A stretch of DNA of 37,940 nucleotides from contig JASJAY010000064.1 in NCBI GenBank assembly GCA_030066775.1, forward strand, positions 1-37,940. Direction: 5' to 3'. A program made the translations under genes and the position numbers. A model generated the notes under the pieces. It did no database searches and was not told where the DNA came from. It was given only the letters and a program-made list of their open reading frames with translations. Origin of the DNA: Planctomycetota bacterium. Its GTDB lineage: Bacteria > Planctomycetota > PLA2 > JAEUHO01. This document shows, piece by piece, positions 1-9,676 of the stretch (the first letter of the stretch is position 1; every line of letters begins with the position of its first letter).

Positions 1-2
1 CC

Positions 3-713
3 CTATCCGAGCGGCGGGGTCGGGAGGAGGTCCTCCTGGACGATCGGCTGGGTGAGCCGCTCGGCCCCCGCGGCGCCATCGAGGGTGTACTCCCCCACGG
101 ACGTGCGGGTCAGGCTGGCCAGGTGGCCGCCCGTGCCGAGGGCCTTGCCGATGTCCCGGGCGAGGCTGCGGACGTACATGCCGCGGCCGCAGGTCACCGT
201 GATCGTGAGCTTGGGGTAGGCGTAGCTCGCCAGCTCGATCGCATCGATGCGGACGGGCCGCGCCTCGAGCTGCACGTCCTTGCCCTCACGCGCGAGCTTG
301 TAGGCCCGCTGGCCGTCCACGTGGATGGCGCTGTAGAGCGGGGGCACCTGCTCGATGTCGCCCACGAAGGTCTCGAGCACCTCGCGGACGCGGTCCTCAC
401 TCGGGGGCTCGGCGACGTCGACCTCATCACGCTCGCCCTCGCGATCGTCCGTGTTGGTGAAGGCCGAGAGGTCGATCACGGTCTCGTAGACCTTGGGCAG
501 CCCCATCAGGCGCTCGACCGCCTTGGTGGCGCGACCGATGCAGCAGATGACCACGCCTCGGGCCAGGGGATCGAGGGTCCCGGCGTGGCCGGTCTTCACC
601 CAGCCGGCGGCCTTGCGGACCTTGCGCACCACGTCCATGGAGGACCAGCCCAGGGGCTTGTTCACGACGAACAGCCCTTCCATCGTGGATTTGCGGTACC
701 GCGGCCTGCCCAC
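3..713 (-). CDS. truB: tRNA pseudouridine(55) synthase TruB
   Basis: TruB isomerises U55 to pseudouridine in the T-loop of tRNAs in the cytoplasm. The 236-residue protein has the family's opening 'VNKPLGWSS' (residues 17-25) and the catalytic motif GHAGTLDPLARG with the nucleophilic Asp at residue 48, the same number as in the E. coli enzyme. It also has the 'PPLYSAIHVDGQRAYKLAR' tRNA-binding stretch near 125-143 and 'GMYVRSLARDIG' near 180. It is shorter than E. coli TruB (about 314 residues) and stops where the C-terminal PUA-like domain would begin, as in many compact bacterial TruBs. I take the GTG start at 713 because GAGGAG lies 8 bases upstream. The internal ATG at 683 has no ribosome site. 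It is divergent from the SUF operon. Its usual neighbours (rbfA, rpsO) would lie outside the window. Confidence 0.93.
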   Translation of the reverse strand: MGRPRYRKSTMEGLFVVNKPLGWSSMDVVRKVRKAAGWVKTGHAGTLDPLARGVVICCIGRATKAVERLMGLPKVYETVIDLSAFTNTDDREGERDEVDVAEPPSEDRVREVLETFVGDIEQVPPLYSAIHVDGQRAYKLAREGKDVQLEARPVRIDAIELASYAYPKLTITVTCGRGMYVRSLARDIGKALGTGGHLASLTRTSVGEYTLDGAAGAERLTQPIVQEDLLPTPPLG

Positions 714-827
714 GGGTCGATCTCCTCGTCCAGAATCCGCTCCGGACCTTCGAGGATCCCACCGGGATCGCCCCGAGACCCCCTATTTCTGGGGCCCCGC
801 GGCTGTCCAGGACACCCCGCGCGCGCG

Positions 828-855
828 TTGACCAGGGCCTTCCCGCGCCTACACT
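828..855 (+). promoter_or_regulatory. SUF operon promoter
   Basis: TTGACC (828-833) and TACACT (850-855) are separated by 16 bases, a good sigma70-type promoter. The predicted start of transcription is near 861-863, which lies at the left edge of the inverted repeat at 863-883. No other convincing promoter is visible between here and sufT, so the seven genes probably share it. Confidence 0.6.
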
Positions 856-862
856 CCGGAAT

Positions 863-883
863 ATCAGACCAGTTTGGTCTGAT
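863..883. promoter_or_regulatory. Likely Rrf2/SufR operator (perfect inverted repeat)
   Basis: ATCAGACC and GGTCTGAT form a perfect 8-bp inverted repeat around a 5-base centre (AGTTT). It begins at the predicted transcription start and ends 21 bases before the regulator's ATG. Rrf2-family regulators bind imperfect palindromes of about this length over their own promoters. Both the position and the dyad symmetry therefore suggest autorepression of the SUF operon. The binding partner is inferred. Confidence 0.6.
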
Positions 884-904
884 TTCCCCGAGGCGCCGCC
901 GCCC

Positions 905-1374
905 ATGATCCGAATCACCAAGCTCACCGACTACGGCATCCTCGTCCTGACGCTGATGTCCGACCTGCCCGAGGGCACCCGCGTCTCGGCCCGGGACCTG
1001 GCTGCGGAGACGTATCTGCCGCAGACCACCGTCGCGAAGATCCTGCAGCTGCTCACGCGCGCGGGGCTTCTGACGTCGCAGCGCGGCGTCACCGGCGGCT
1101 ACAGCCTGGCGCGGCCGTCCGAGACGATCTCGGTGATGGAGGTGATCCAGGCCTTCGAGGGCCCGATCGCCCTGACGGACTGCCTCAGCGTCGACGCGCC
1201 GACCTGCGAGGTCGAGTCGGTCTGCACCACGCGCGCGAACTGGGGCCGCATCAACGGCGCCATCCGCACGGCGCTCGAAGAGATTCCGCTCTCCGAGATG
1301 GCGCGTCCCCAGACCGGTTGGCGTCAACGGATCAGTGATTCCCTCGCCCCCGAAGGCGAGCAGGTTGGAAAGGC

Positions 1375-1378
<4 letters not shown>
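905..1378 (+). CDS. Rrf2-family Fe-S cluster-sensing regulator of the SUF operon
   Basis: This 157-residue DNA-binding regulator belongs to the IscR/SufR-like Rrf2 family. A winged helix-turn-helix occupies roughly residues 1-75, with '[19 protein letters not shown]' as the recognition region and '[11 protein letters not shown]' as the wing. The three cysteines expected to bind an Fe-S cluster are C93, C101 and C107, matching the C-x(5-8)-C-x5-C spacing of IscR-type sensors. In related systems the holo- or apo-form represses or releases the suf promoter according to Fe-S demand. Its stop overlaps the sufB start (ATGA), so it is translationally coupled to the operon it probably controls. The inverted repeat at 863-883 is the likely operator. 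The start ATG at 905 has only a weak upstream GAGG. Confidence 0.9.
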
Positions 1379-2910
<1,532 letters not shown>

Positions 2911-2924
2911 GAGGAATCAGAGCG

Positions 2925-3680
<756 letters not shown>

Positions 3681-3694
3681 CGGACGAGACGACC

Positions 3695-5011
3695 ATGCCC
3701 ATCGCCACCGCCCCCGACACCTGGCTGCAGTCCTTCGGCCGCCTCTCAGAGGAGCGCACCGATCCCGCGTGGCTCTCCGAGCTGCGCCAGCAGGCCATGC
3801 ACAGCTTCATCACGCACGGGCTGCCGACGACGCGCCACGAAGACTGGATGTACACCAACCTCCAGCCGCTCGCGGCGCGCAACTTCCAGCGCGCGCGGGC
3901 CGTCACGACGCCGGCGCCCGGCACGCTCGAGGGCCATCACCTCGACGCGCTCTCAGGCCCGCGCATCGTCTTCGTCAACGGACACTTCGACGCGCAGCTG
4001 ACGGACCTCGAGGCGCTGCCCGAGGGCGTCGCCGTCGCACCGCTCGAGCAGATGCTGCGCGAGACGCCGGAGCGCATGCGCAGCCACATCGAGCGGCTCG
4101 TCGAGGCCGGCGACCATCCGTTCGCCAACCTCAACACCGCGTTCTTCGAGGATGGGGTCGTGATCCGCATCGGTGAAGGCATCGAGGCGCCGCAGCCGAT
4201 CCAGGTCGTCTTCGTCATGAAGTCGTGGCAGAACGACGTCGTCGAGCATCCGCGCCTGATCCTCCTGGCGGAGCCGAACAGCCGCGCCACGGTGGTCGAG
4301 CGCTACGAGGCCCAGGGCCCGGGCGACCGCTTCACCAACGCGGCCACGCGCGTCGACGTGCGCGCCGGAGCACGCCTCGAGCACATCCGCCTGCAGCGCG
4401 AGGGCTCGTCGTCGTTCCACGTCGGCATGACCCACGTGCGCCAGGCGCGCGACAGCTCCTACGAGAACGTCGTCGTGTCGCTCGGCGGCAGCGTCAGCCG
4501 GCATGAGCTCGAGCTGGATCTCGTCGAGCCGGGCGCTTCGTGCAGCTTGGGCGGCCTGTACGTGCTCGGCGGCAAGGAGCACGTGGACAACCACACCGTC
4601 GTGCACCACCGCGTTCCGCACTGCACCAGCGAGGAGCTCTACAAGGGCATCCTCGGCGGTCGCTCGCGCGGCGCGTTCACCGGGCGCATGGTCGTGCACA
4701 AGGACGCGCAGCACACCAGCTCCAGCCAGGCCAACCACAACCTGCTGCTCTCCGACGACGCCGTCGCGGACACGCGACCGCAGCTCGAGATCTACGCCGA
4801 CGACGTGCAGTGCGCGCACGGCGCCACGATCGGGCAGCTCGACGAAGAGCAGGCGTTCTATCTGCGTTCGCGCGGCCTCACGCCGATGGCGGCGCGCAAC
4901 CTCCTGATCCACGGCTTCGCGAGCGAGGTGCTCGAGACGGTGCGGGACGACGAGGTGCGCACCCTGCTCGAGCGCGTGCTCGAGTCCCGGCTCAACGTCG
5001 ACGTCACCTAG
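3695..5011 (+). CDS. sufD: Fe-S assembly protein SufD
   Basis: SufD is the SufB paralogue that completes the SufBC2D scaffold and is linked to iron entry. The 438-residue protein has the SufD N-terminal pattern 'GLPTTRHEDWMYTNLQPL', the 'FVNGHF' strand and the shared SufBD beta-helix core. 'AHGATIGQLDEEQAFYLRSRGL' contains His375, matching the conserved His360 of E. coli SufD, with C373 beside it. 'NHNLLLSDDAVADTRPQLEIYADDVQC' is also characteristic. It starts 14 bases after sufC with a weak ribosome site and is followed by sufS after 20 bases. Nothing is missing compared with the family. Confidence 0.95.
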   Translation: MPIATAPDTWLQSFGRLSEERTDPAWLSELRQQAMHSFITHGLPTTRHEDWMYTNLQPLAARNFQRARAVTTPAPGTLEGHHLDALSGPRIVFVNGHFDAQLTDLEALPEGVAVAPLEQMLRETPERMRSHIERLVEAGDHPFANLNTAFFEDGVVIRIGEGIEAPQPIQVVFVMKSWQNDVVEHPRLILLAEPNSRATVVERYEAQGPGDRFTNAATRVDVRAGARLEHIRLQREGSSSFHVGMTHVRQARDSSYENVVVSLGGSVSRHELELDLVEPGASCSLGGLYVLGGKEHVDNHTVVHHRVPHCTSEELYKGILGGRSRGAFTGRMVVHKDAQHTSSSQANHNLLLSDDAVADTRPQLEIYADDVQCAHGATIGQLDEEQAFYLRSRGLTPMAARNLLIHGFASEVLETVRDDEVRTLLERVLESRLNVDVT

Positions 5012-5031
5012 AAGGAAACACGAGACCCCTC

Positions 5032-6309
5032 ATGGCAGTCCCGAAGCAGAAGTCCCAACCCGCTTCCCGCCAAGAGGCGCAAGCGGCGGACGTCCTGGAC
5101 GCGTCGCACGTGCGTGCCGACTTCCCGATCCTCGACCGGGACATCCACGGGAAGAAGCTCGTCTACCTCGACAACGCGGCCTCGACGCAGAAGCCGCGCG
5201 CCGTGATCGATGCGGTGAAGCACTACTACGAGCGCTACAACTCGAACGTGCACCGCGGCGTGCACCACCTCAGCCAGGAAGCGACGTTCGCGTACGAGGG
5301 TGCTCGGAAGCGCGTCCAAGCACTTCTGAACGCCGAGGACGACAGCGAGATCATCTTCACGCGCGGCACGACCGAGGCGATCAACCTCGTCGCGCAGACG
5401 TACGGCCGCGCCAACCTCGGCCCCGGTGACGAGGTGCTCATCTCCGTGATGGAGCACCACAGCAACATCGTGCCCTGGCAGCTCGTCTGCGAGCAGACCG
5501 GGGCCACACTCAAGGCCGTGCCCATCGACGAGCACGGGGCGCTCGTCATGGACGAGCTCGAGCGGTTGCTCACCGAGAAGACGAAGATCGTCGCGCTTGG
5601 CCACATCTCGAACTCACTGGGCACGATCAACCCGATCCAGAAGATCGCCGCCATGGCGCATGCCGTCAGCGCGGTGCTCGTGGTGGACGGCGCGCAGGGC
5701 CTTCCGCACGCCCGCGTGGACGTGCGCGAGCTGGACGCGGACTTCTACGCGTTCTCGGGCCACAAGGTCTACGGGCCGACGGGAATCGGCGGGCTGTATG
5801 GCCGTCGCGAGCTGCTCGACGCGATGCCGCCCTGGCAGGGCGGCGGCGACATGATCCTGACGGTCGCGATCGACAGGTCGACCTACAACGACCCGCCGTT
5901 CCGCTTCGAGGCCGGCACGCCGAACATCGCGGGCGCCATCGGACTCGCCGCCGCGCTCGACTACGTCGACTCCTTGGGCTACGAGCGCGTCGCCGCACAC
6001 GAAGCCGAGCTGCTCGCTTACGGCACGGCCGCACTCGAGCAGATCGAGGACCTGCGCCTGATCGGCACGGCGCCCGAGAAGGCCGGCGTGCTCTCGTTCG
6101 TGATGGACGGGGCACACCCGCACGACGTCGGCACGATCCTGGATCAGGAGGGGATCGCGATCCGCACGGGCCATCACTGCGCCCAGCCGGTCATGGAGCA
6201 CTTCTGCGTGCCCGCGACGGCACGCGCCTCGATCGGGATCTACAACACGCGCGAGGACATCGACGCGCTGGTGCGGGGACTTCGGAAGGTGAGGGAGGTA
6301 TTCGGCTGA
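5032..6309 (+). CDS. sufS: Cysteine desulfurase SufS
   Basis: SufS is the PLP-dependent, class II (SufS/CsdA type) cysteine desulfurase that takes sulfur from L-cysteine for Fe-S assembly. The 425-residue protein starts at ATG 5032, with GAAGGAAA upstream. An N-terminal extension of about 25 polar residues precedes 'VRADFPILDRDIHGKKLVYLDNAAS'. The PLP Lys is K245 in 'FSGHKVYGPTG', and the persulfide Cys is C383 in 'RTGHHCAQPVM', on the short loop typical of type II enzymes. 'MEHHSNIVPWQ' and 'RFEAGTPNIAGAIGL' are further signatures. Since sufU follows directly, sulfur is probably passed from C383 to the Zn-bound SufU, as in Bacillus. Confidence 0.96.
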   Translation: MAVPKQKSQPASRQEAQAADVLDASHVRADFPILDRDIHGKKLVYLDNAASTQKPRAVIDAVKHYYERYNSNVHRGVHHLSQEATFAYEGARKRVQALLNAEDDSEIIFTRGTTEAINLVAQTYGRANLGPGDEVLISVMEHHSNIVPWQLVCEQTGATLKAVPIDEHGALVMDELERLLTEKTKIVALGHISNSLGTINPIQKIAAMAHAVSAVLVVDGAQGLPHARVDVRELDADFYAFSGHKVYGPTGIGGLYGRRELLDAMPPWQGGGDMILTVAIDRSTYNDPPFRFEAGTPNIAGAIGLAAALDYVDSLGYERVAAHEAELLAYGTAALEQIEDLRLIGTAPEKAGVLSFVMDGAHPHDVGTILDQEGIAIRTGHHCAQPVMEHFCVPATARASIGIYNTREDIDALVRGLRKVREVFG

Positions 6310-6755
6310 TGTCGGATCTGCGCGAGCTCTATCAATCGGTCATCCTGGATCACAACAAGCACCCGCGGAACTTCGGGGCGCTCGACGGCGCGACCCACAA
6401 GGCCGACGGCCACAACCCGCTCTGCGGCGACAAGATCAACCTCCAGCTCATCGTCGAGGACGGCGTCGTCACGGACGTGGCCTTCGAAGGCGAGGGCTGC
6501 GCGATCTCGACCGCGTCCGCGTCCGTGATGACCGAAACGCTCAAGGGGCGAACCCTGCGCGACGTCGAGGCGCTCTTCGGCCGCTTCCACGACCTCGTCA
6601 CCGGCAAGGGCGGCGGGGACCTGGACGAGCTCGGCAAGCTGGCCGTCTTCGCGGGCGTGTCCGAGTTCCCGATTCGCGTGAAGTGCGCGACCCTGTCCTG
6701 GCACACCCTGCGCGCGGCGCTCGAAGGCGCCGGCGCACCCGCGACCACGGAGTGA
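6309..6755 (+). CDS. sufU: Zn-dependent sulfurtransferase / scaffold-like SufU
   Basis: SufU is an IscU-like protein that accepts persulfide from SufS and passes it to SufBCD. The 148-residue sequence has all four zinc ligands of the Bacillus SufU type: C39, D41, C64 and C126. It also has the SufU-specific insertion between the second and third Cys ('GRFHDLVTGKGG'), which separates it from IscU. There is no IscU 'LPPVK' chaperone motif. Its ATG shares one base with the sufS stop (TGATG), and sufT starts 2 bases after it, so the three genes are likely translated in a coupled way. Confidence 0.93.
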   Translation: MSDLRELYQSVILDHNKHPRNFGALDGATHKADGHNPLCGDKINLQLIVEDGVVTDVAFEGEGCAISTASASVMTETLKGRTLRDVEALFGRFHDLVTGKGGGDLDELGKLAVFAGVSEFPIRVKCATLSWHTLRAALEGAGAPATTE

Positions 6756-6757
6756 CC

Positions 6758-7129
6758 ATGTCCGATCCCGCGACGCCTGCCGGCGACGACGCGCCGAAGC
6801 TGCCGATCGATCCCAACGACGAGAAGCCGTTGCGCGAACGCATCATCGCCGCGATCTGCACGGTCTTCGATCCGGAGATCCCGGTGAACATCTGGGAGCT
6901 CGGCCTGATCTACGAGCTCACGGTCGACGACGAGGCAGGCTCGGCCGACGTCAAGATGACGCTCACCTCGCCCGCTTGCCCCGTGGCCGGGACCTTGCCC
7001 GGTGAGGTCGAGACCCGCATCCGCGAGGTCGAGGGCGTGAACGAGGTCGCGCTCGAGCTGGTATGGGAGCCGCCCTGGGACAAGGAGCGCCTCTCCGACG
7101 TTGCGAGGCTGCAGCTCGGATTGATGTAG
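6758..7129 (+). CDS. sufT: SUF system protein SufT (MIP18/DUF59 family)
   Basis: SufT belongs to the DUF59/MIP18 family of Fe-S cluster maturation or carrier proteins and commonly closes suf operons. The 123-residue protein has the family core 'FDPEIPVNIWELGLIYEL' (residues 37-54), then 'MTLTSPACPVAGTLPGEVE' with the conserved Cys at position 74, and ends with 'ELVWEPPWDKERLSDVARLQLGLM', typical of the SUF-linked branch. The ATG at 6758 has GGAG five bases upstream, inside the end of sufU. About 20 acidic, proline-rich residues precede the domain. The gene is followed by a GC-rich hairpin before a convergent gene. Confidence 0.92.
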   Translation: MSDPATPAGDDAPKLPIDPNDEKPLRERIIAAICTVFDPEIPVNIWELGLIYELTVDDEAGSADVKMTLTSPACPVAGTLPGEVETRIREVEGVNEVALELVWEPPWDKERLSDVARLQLGLM

Positions 7130-7133
7130 GCGC

Positions 7134-7155
7134 GGCCTGCCCTTGCAGGCAGGCC
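7134..7155. terminator. GC-rich hairpin between convergent sufT and merR-type gene
   Basis: GGCCTGCC (7134-7141) and GGCAGGCC (7148-7155) form a perfect 8-bp stem with a 6-base loop, starting 5 bases after the sufT stop. No T-run follows on the plus strand, so it is not a textbook intrinsic terminator. Its place between two convergent stops still suggests a role in 3' end formation for both genes. Confidence 0.5.
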
Positions 7156-7189
7156 TTGCCGAATCAAGCAGCCCCGATGTGAGGAGCGA

Positions 7190-8161
7190 CTACGCGCGTC
7201 GCTGCGACTGCCACTCCATGCGCAGGTTGCGCAGCCAGTGGACCCAGTCCTCGAGGCTCTCGATGTAGGTGACGCCACGGGGACCGCGACGGATGCCGCG
7301 TGCACCCATCCCGCCCACGACGAGCATCACCTCAACGGGGAGCTTCTCGCGCAGGTCGGCAACCTGGCGATCCGTCTCCGGTCCGCTCGTCGCAAGCGAG
7401 ACGCTCACGCCCACGGCTTGGACGTTCGCTTCCCGCGCGGCAGCGACGATTTCGGTGTTGGGCGTGTCGATGCCGAGGACGCGGTGGAACACGCCCTCGC
7501 TCGCGCAGAGGAGTGCGGCCATCTGCAGGCCGAGACTATGCGTCTCGCCCGCCATCGTCGTGAGCAGCACACGCGGCCCGTAGGGATACGTCACGAACTG
7601 CGAGCGCAGCATGCGGAGGTAGTCCTCCATCAAGCCGGTCGCGTAGTGCTCGTGGCGGATCTCCAGCTTGCCGTCGGCCCATCGGCGCCCGACCTCTTCG
7701 GAAACGGGCGCGATGAACTTCAGGAGGAACTGCGTCGGCGGGTACTTGCGCGAGGCCTCGCGCATCCGCTCGACGAACGTCTCTCCGTCGAACTTCTGGA
7801 TCAGGTCCACCATCTCGACGGCCTCGGCGTTCGCAGGCTGCGTCGCCGGGCGCTCCTCGAGCAGGCGCGCCATCTCTTCGGGGTCCATGCGCACCACGAT
7901 GCCGGGACGATGGCCGCGCGAGATCAGCTCGCCGATCTGGCGGAGCCAGATGACCTGCTCACGCGTGTATCGCCGGTGGCCCGACGGCCGACGAACCGGC
8001 TCGGGCTTCCCGTAGCGGCGCTCCCAGATGCGGAGCGTCTCCGAGGAGATGCCCGTGGCATCTGCCGCTTGCCCGATGGAATAGAACTCCATCTCGGGGT
8101 CCAGGGGGCGGTGGCCGTCGTCACCGCGGTCGAACCGGCTACGGGATGTGGGCTTGGTCAT
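7190..8161 (-). CDS. MerR-type B12-dependent light-sensing repressor (CarH/LitR-like)
   Basis: This 323-residue regulator combines a MerR winged helix ('YSIGQAADATGISSETLRIWERRYG', about residues 27-51) with a cobalamin-binding module. The helical-bundle motif W-x9-E-H is intact (W161, E171, H172). The B12 Rossmann domain carries E-x-H-x-x-G (E206, H208, G211), where the His is the expected axial cobalt ligand. Known CarH/LitR proteins bind DNA in the dark as adenosylcobalamin tetramers and let go on illumination. The motifs support that mode here. I take the ATG at 8161 because the MerR domain begins soon after and a promoter lies directly before it. It is divergent from the photolyase operon, which it probably represses. 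The exact ligand (adenosyl-, methyl- or no cobalamin) is inferred. Confidence 0.9.
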   Translation of the reverse strand: MTKPTSRSRFDRGDDGHRPLDPEMEFYSIGQAADATGISSETLRIWERRYGKPEPVRRPSGHRRYTREQVIWLRQIGELISRGHRPGIVVRMDPEEMARLLEERPATQPANAEAVEMVDLIQKFDGETFVERMREASRKYPPTQFLLKFIAPVSEEVGRRWADGKLEIRHEHYATGLMEDYLRMLRSQFVTYPYGPRVLLTTMAGETHSLGLQMAALLCASEGVFHRVLGIDTPNTEIVAAAREANVQAVGVSVSLATSGPETDRQVADLREKLPVEVMLVVGGMGARGIRRGPRGVTYIESLEDWVHWLRNLRMEWQSQRRA

Positions 8162-8167
8162 GGGGGT

Positions 8168-8195
8168 ATAGTACGGGCCGAGGTCGGCCTGTCCA
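8168..8195 (-). promoter_or_regulatory. Promoter of the MerR-B12 gene (leaderless arrangement)
   Basis: On the minus strand TGGACA (8195-8190) and TACTAT (8173-8168) are 16 bases apart. Only six bases (ACCCCC) separate the -10 from the ATG at 8161, and there is no Shine-Dalgarno sequence. Transcription would therefore begin at or next to the start codon, giving a leaderless mRNA. The -35 coincides with one copy of the TGGAC/GTCCA motif, as expected for autoregulation. Confidence 0.5.
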
Positions 8196-8263
8196 CTTAT
8201 TTTCCTGGACATTCCGTCCAGAGCCTCTACACTTCGTCCAGAAATCGAGGTTGAGACCTGGAC
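8191..8263. promoter_or_regulatory. Array of five TGGAC/GTCCA motifs in the divergent gap
   Basis: GTCCA occurs at 8191-8195, 8216-8220 and 8236-8240, and its complement TGGAC at 8206-8210 and 8259-8263. That is five copies in 73 bases. TGGAC-N5-GTCCA (8206-8220) is a palindrome. CGTCCAGA is repeated directly with a 20-base period (8215-8222 and 8235-8242). Two copies form the -35 boxes of the two divergent promoters. This is a good candidate for the operator of the adjacent MerR-B12 regulator; CarA/CarH-type operators elsewhere also overlap -35 regions. Confidence 0.5.
8206..8233 (+). promoter_or_regulatory. Promoter of the photolyase operon
   Basis: TGGACA (8206-8211) and TACACT (8228-8233) are 16 bases apart, with a predicted start near 8239-8241, about 30 bases before the ATG at 8270. 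The -35 is itself a TGGAC motif, and a second motif (8216-8220) lies in the spacer, so a bound repressor would block RNA polymerase directly. Confidence 0.5.
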
Positions 8264-8269
8264 AACGAC

Positions 8270-9676
8270 ATGGGCACCGCCGTCTTTCGCCGACAGAGTC
8301 CAATGCCTACGACGCCCCAGCGGCTGTTCCAGTGGCACGAACGCCCCGGCGCCTTCGTGCGCCTGGCGCCGCCCTGGCAGCAGGTACGGCTGATCCAGGC
8401 CCCGTCGTCGCTAGGCGGGGGCGCCCTGGCCGAGCTGGCCGTGAAGATCGGCCCGATCTGGAAACGCTGGACGGCCCGGCACGAGAACTACGTGCCCGGG
8501 GTCGAGTTCACGGATGTCCAGATTCGGGGCCCCTTCGCGACCTGGTCCCACCGCCATCTCGTAGGCCCGGCCGAGGGCGATACCGCCACGCTGACCGACG
8601 AGGTCACCTACGCGCCGCCGCTCGGGCCGATCGGGCGCCTCCTGATGGGCCGACAGCTCCGGAAGGACCTCGCCCAGGTCTTCACCTACCGACACGAAAC
8701 GACTCGGCAGGACCTCACCCGTCACGCCGCAACCGAAGGGAGTTCCCCCATGAAGATCCTCGTCACCGGCGCCACCGGCATGGTCGGCAGCCAGCTCACC
8801 GCCTTCCTCCAGGGCGGCGGCCACACCGTGTACCGCCTGACCCGCAGCGAGCCCGCCGCGGACACCGATATCCAGTGGGATCCGCAGAACGGCACACTCG
8901 ACGCAGCCAAGCTCGAGGGCTTCGACGCCGTCGTGCACCTGGCCGGCGAGAACGTCGGCGAGGGCCGCTGGACCGAGGCCAAGAAGGCCCGCATCCGCGA
9001 CTCGCGCATCGATGGCACGTCGCTGCTCGTGCGCACCCTCGCCCGCCTCGAGCGCAAGCCCAAGGTGCTCGTCGCCGCTTCGGCGATCGGCTTCTACGGG
9101 GACCGGGGCGACGAGCCGCTCACGGAAGAGAGCGCGCCGGGCGAAGGCTTCCTCTCGGAGGTCTGCGTCGCCTGGGAGCGCGCCACGCGCGACGCCGCGA
9201 CGGCCGGCATCCGGGTCGTGAACCTGCGCTTCGGCGTAATCCTCAGCGGGTCCGGCGGCGCGCTGAAGAAGATGCTCCTGCCCTTCAAGATGGGCATGGG
9301 CGGCAAGCTCGGCTCCGGTGAGCAGATGATGTCGTGGATCGGCCTCGACGATGCCGTCGGCGTGATCCACCACGCGCTGCTGGCCGAGGACCTTGCCGGC
9401 CCCGTGAACGCCGTCGCGCCCGAGCCGGTGACCAACAAGACGTTCACCAAGACCCTCGGCCGCGTGCTCTGGCGCCCGACGATCGTGCCCATGCCGGGCT
9501 TCATGGCCCGCGCGGCGTTCGGCGAGATGGCGGACGCCCTGCTGCTGGCCAGCGCCCGGGTCCTGCCCAAGCGGCTCCAGGAGACGGGCTACGTCTTCGC
9601 GACGCCCTCGCTCGAGGACTGCCTGCGCCGCCAGCTCGGCAAGGTCGAGGTCCAAGCCGCCGAGGTCGCCGCATGA
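8270..9676 (+). CDS. SRPBCC domain fused to TIGR01777 (YfcH-like) NAD(P)-binding epimerase
   Basis: This 468-residue two-domain protein has an N-terminal SRPBCC/START-like ligand-binding fold at about residues 5-150 ('FQWHERPGAFVRLAPPWQ', 'RGPFATWSHRHLV'). A TIGR01777 short-chain epimerase begins at residue 161 with 'MKILVTGATGMVGSQL', whose GxxGxxG binds the dinucleotide. 'VHLAGENVGEGRW' and 'SAIGFYGDRGDEPLTEE' are typical of YfcH-like proteins. The reaction is unknown. I prefer ATG 8270 over ATG 8303 because residues 6-20 supply the first strand and helix of the SRPBCC fold. A GGGAG before internal Met161 could allow separate translation of the epimerase. The gene is first in the operon, and its stop overlaps the next start (ATGA). 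This family is often found with photolyases. Confidence 0.88.
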   Translation: MGTAVFRRQSPMPTTPQRLFQWHERPGAFVRLAPPWQQVRLIQAPSSLGGGALAELAVKIGPIWKRWTARHENYVPGVEFTDVQIRGPFATWSHRHLVGPAEGDTATLTDEVTYAPPLGPIGRLLMGRQLRKDLAQVFTYRHETTRQDLTRHAATEGSSPMKILVTGATGMVGSQLTAFLQGGGHTVYRLTRSEPAADTDIQWDPQNGTLDAAKLEGFDAVVHLAGENVGEGRWTEAKKARIRDSRIDGTSLLVRTLARLERKPKVLVAASAIGFYGDRGDEPLTEESAPGEGFLSEVCVAWERATRDAATAGIRVVNLRFGVILSGSGGALKKMLLPFKMGMGGKLGSGEQMMSWIGLDDAVGVIHHALLAEDLAGPVNAVAPEPVTNKTFTKTLGRVLWRPTIVPMPGFMARAAFGEMADALLLASARVLPKRLQETGYVFATPSLEDCLRRQLGKVEVQAAEVAA

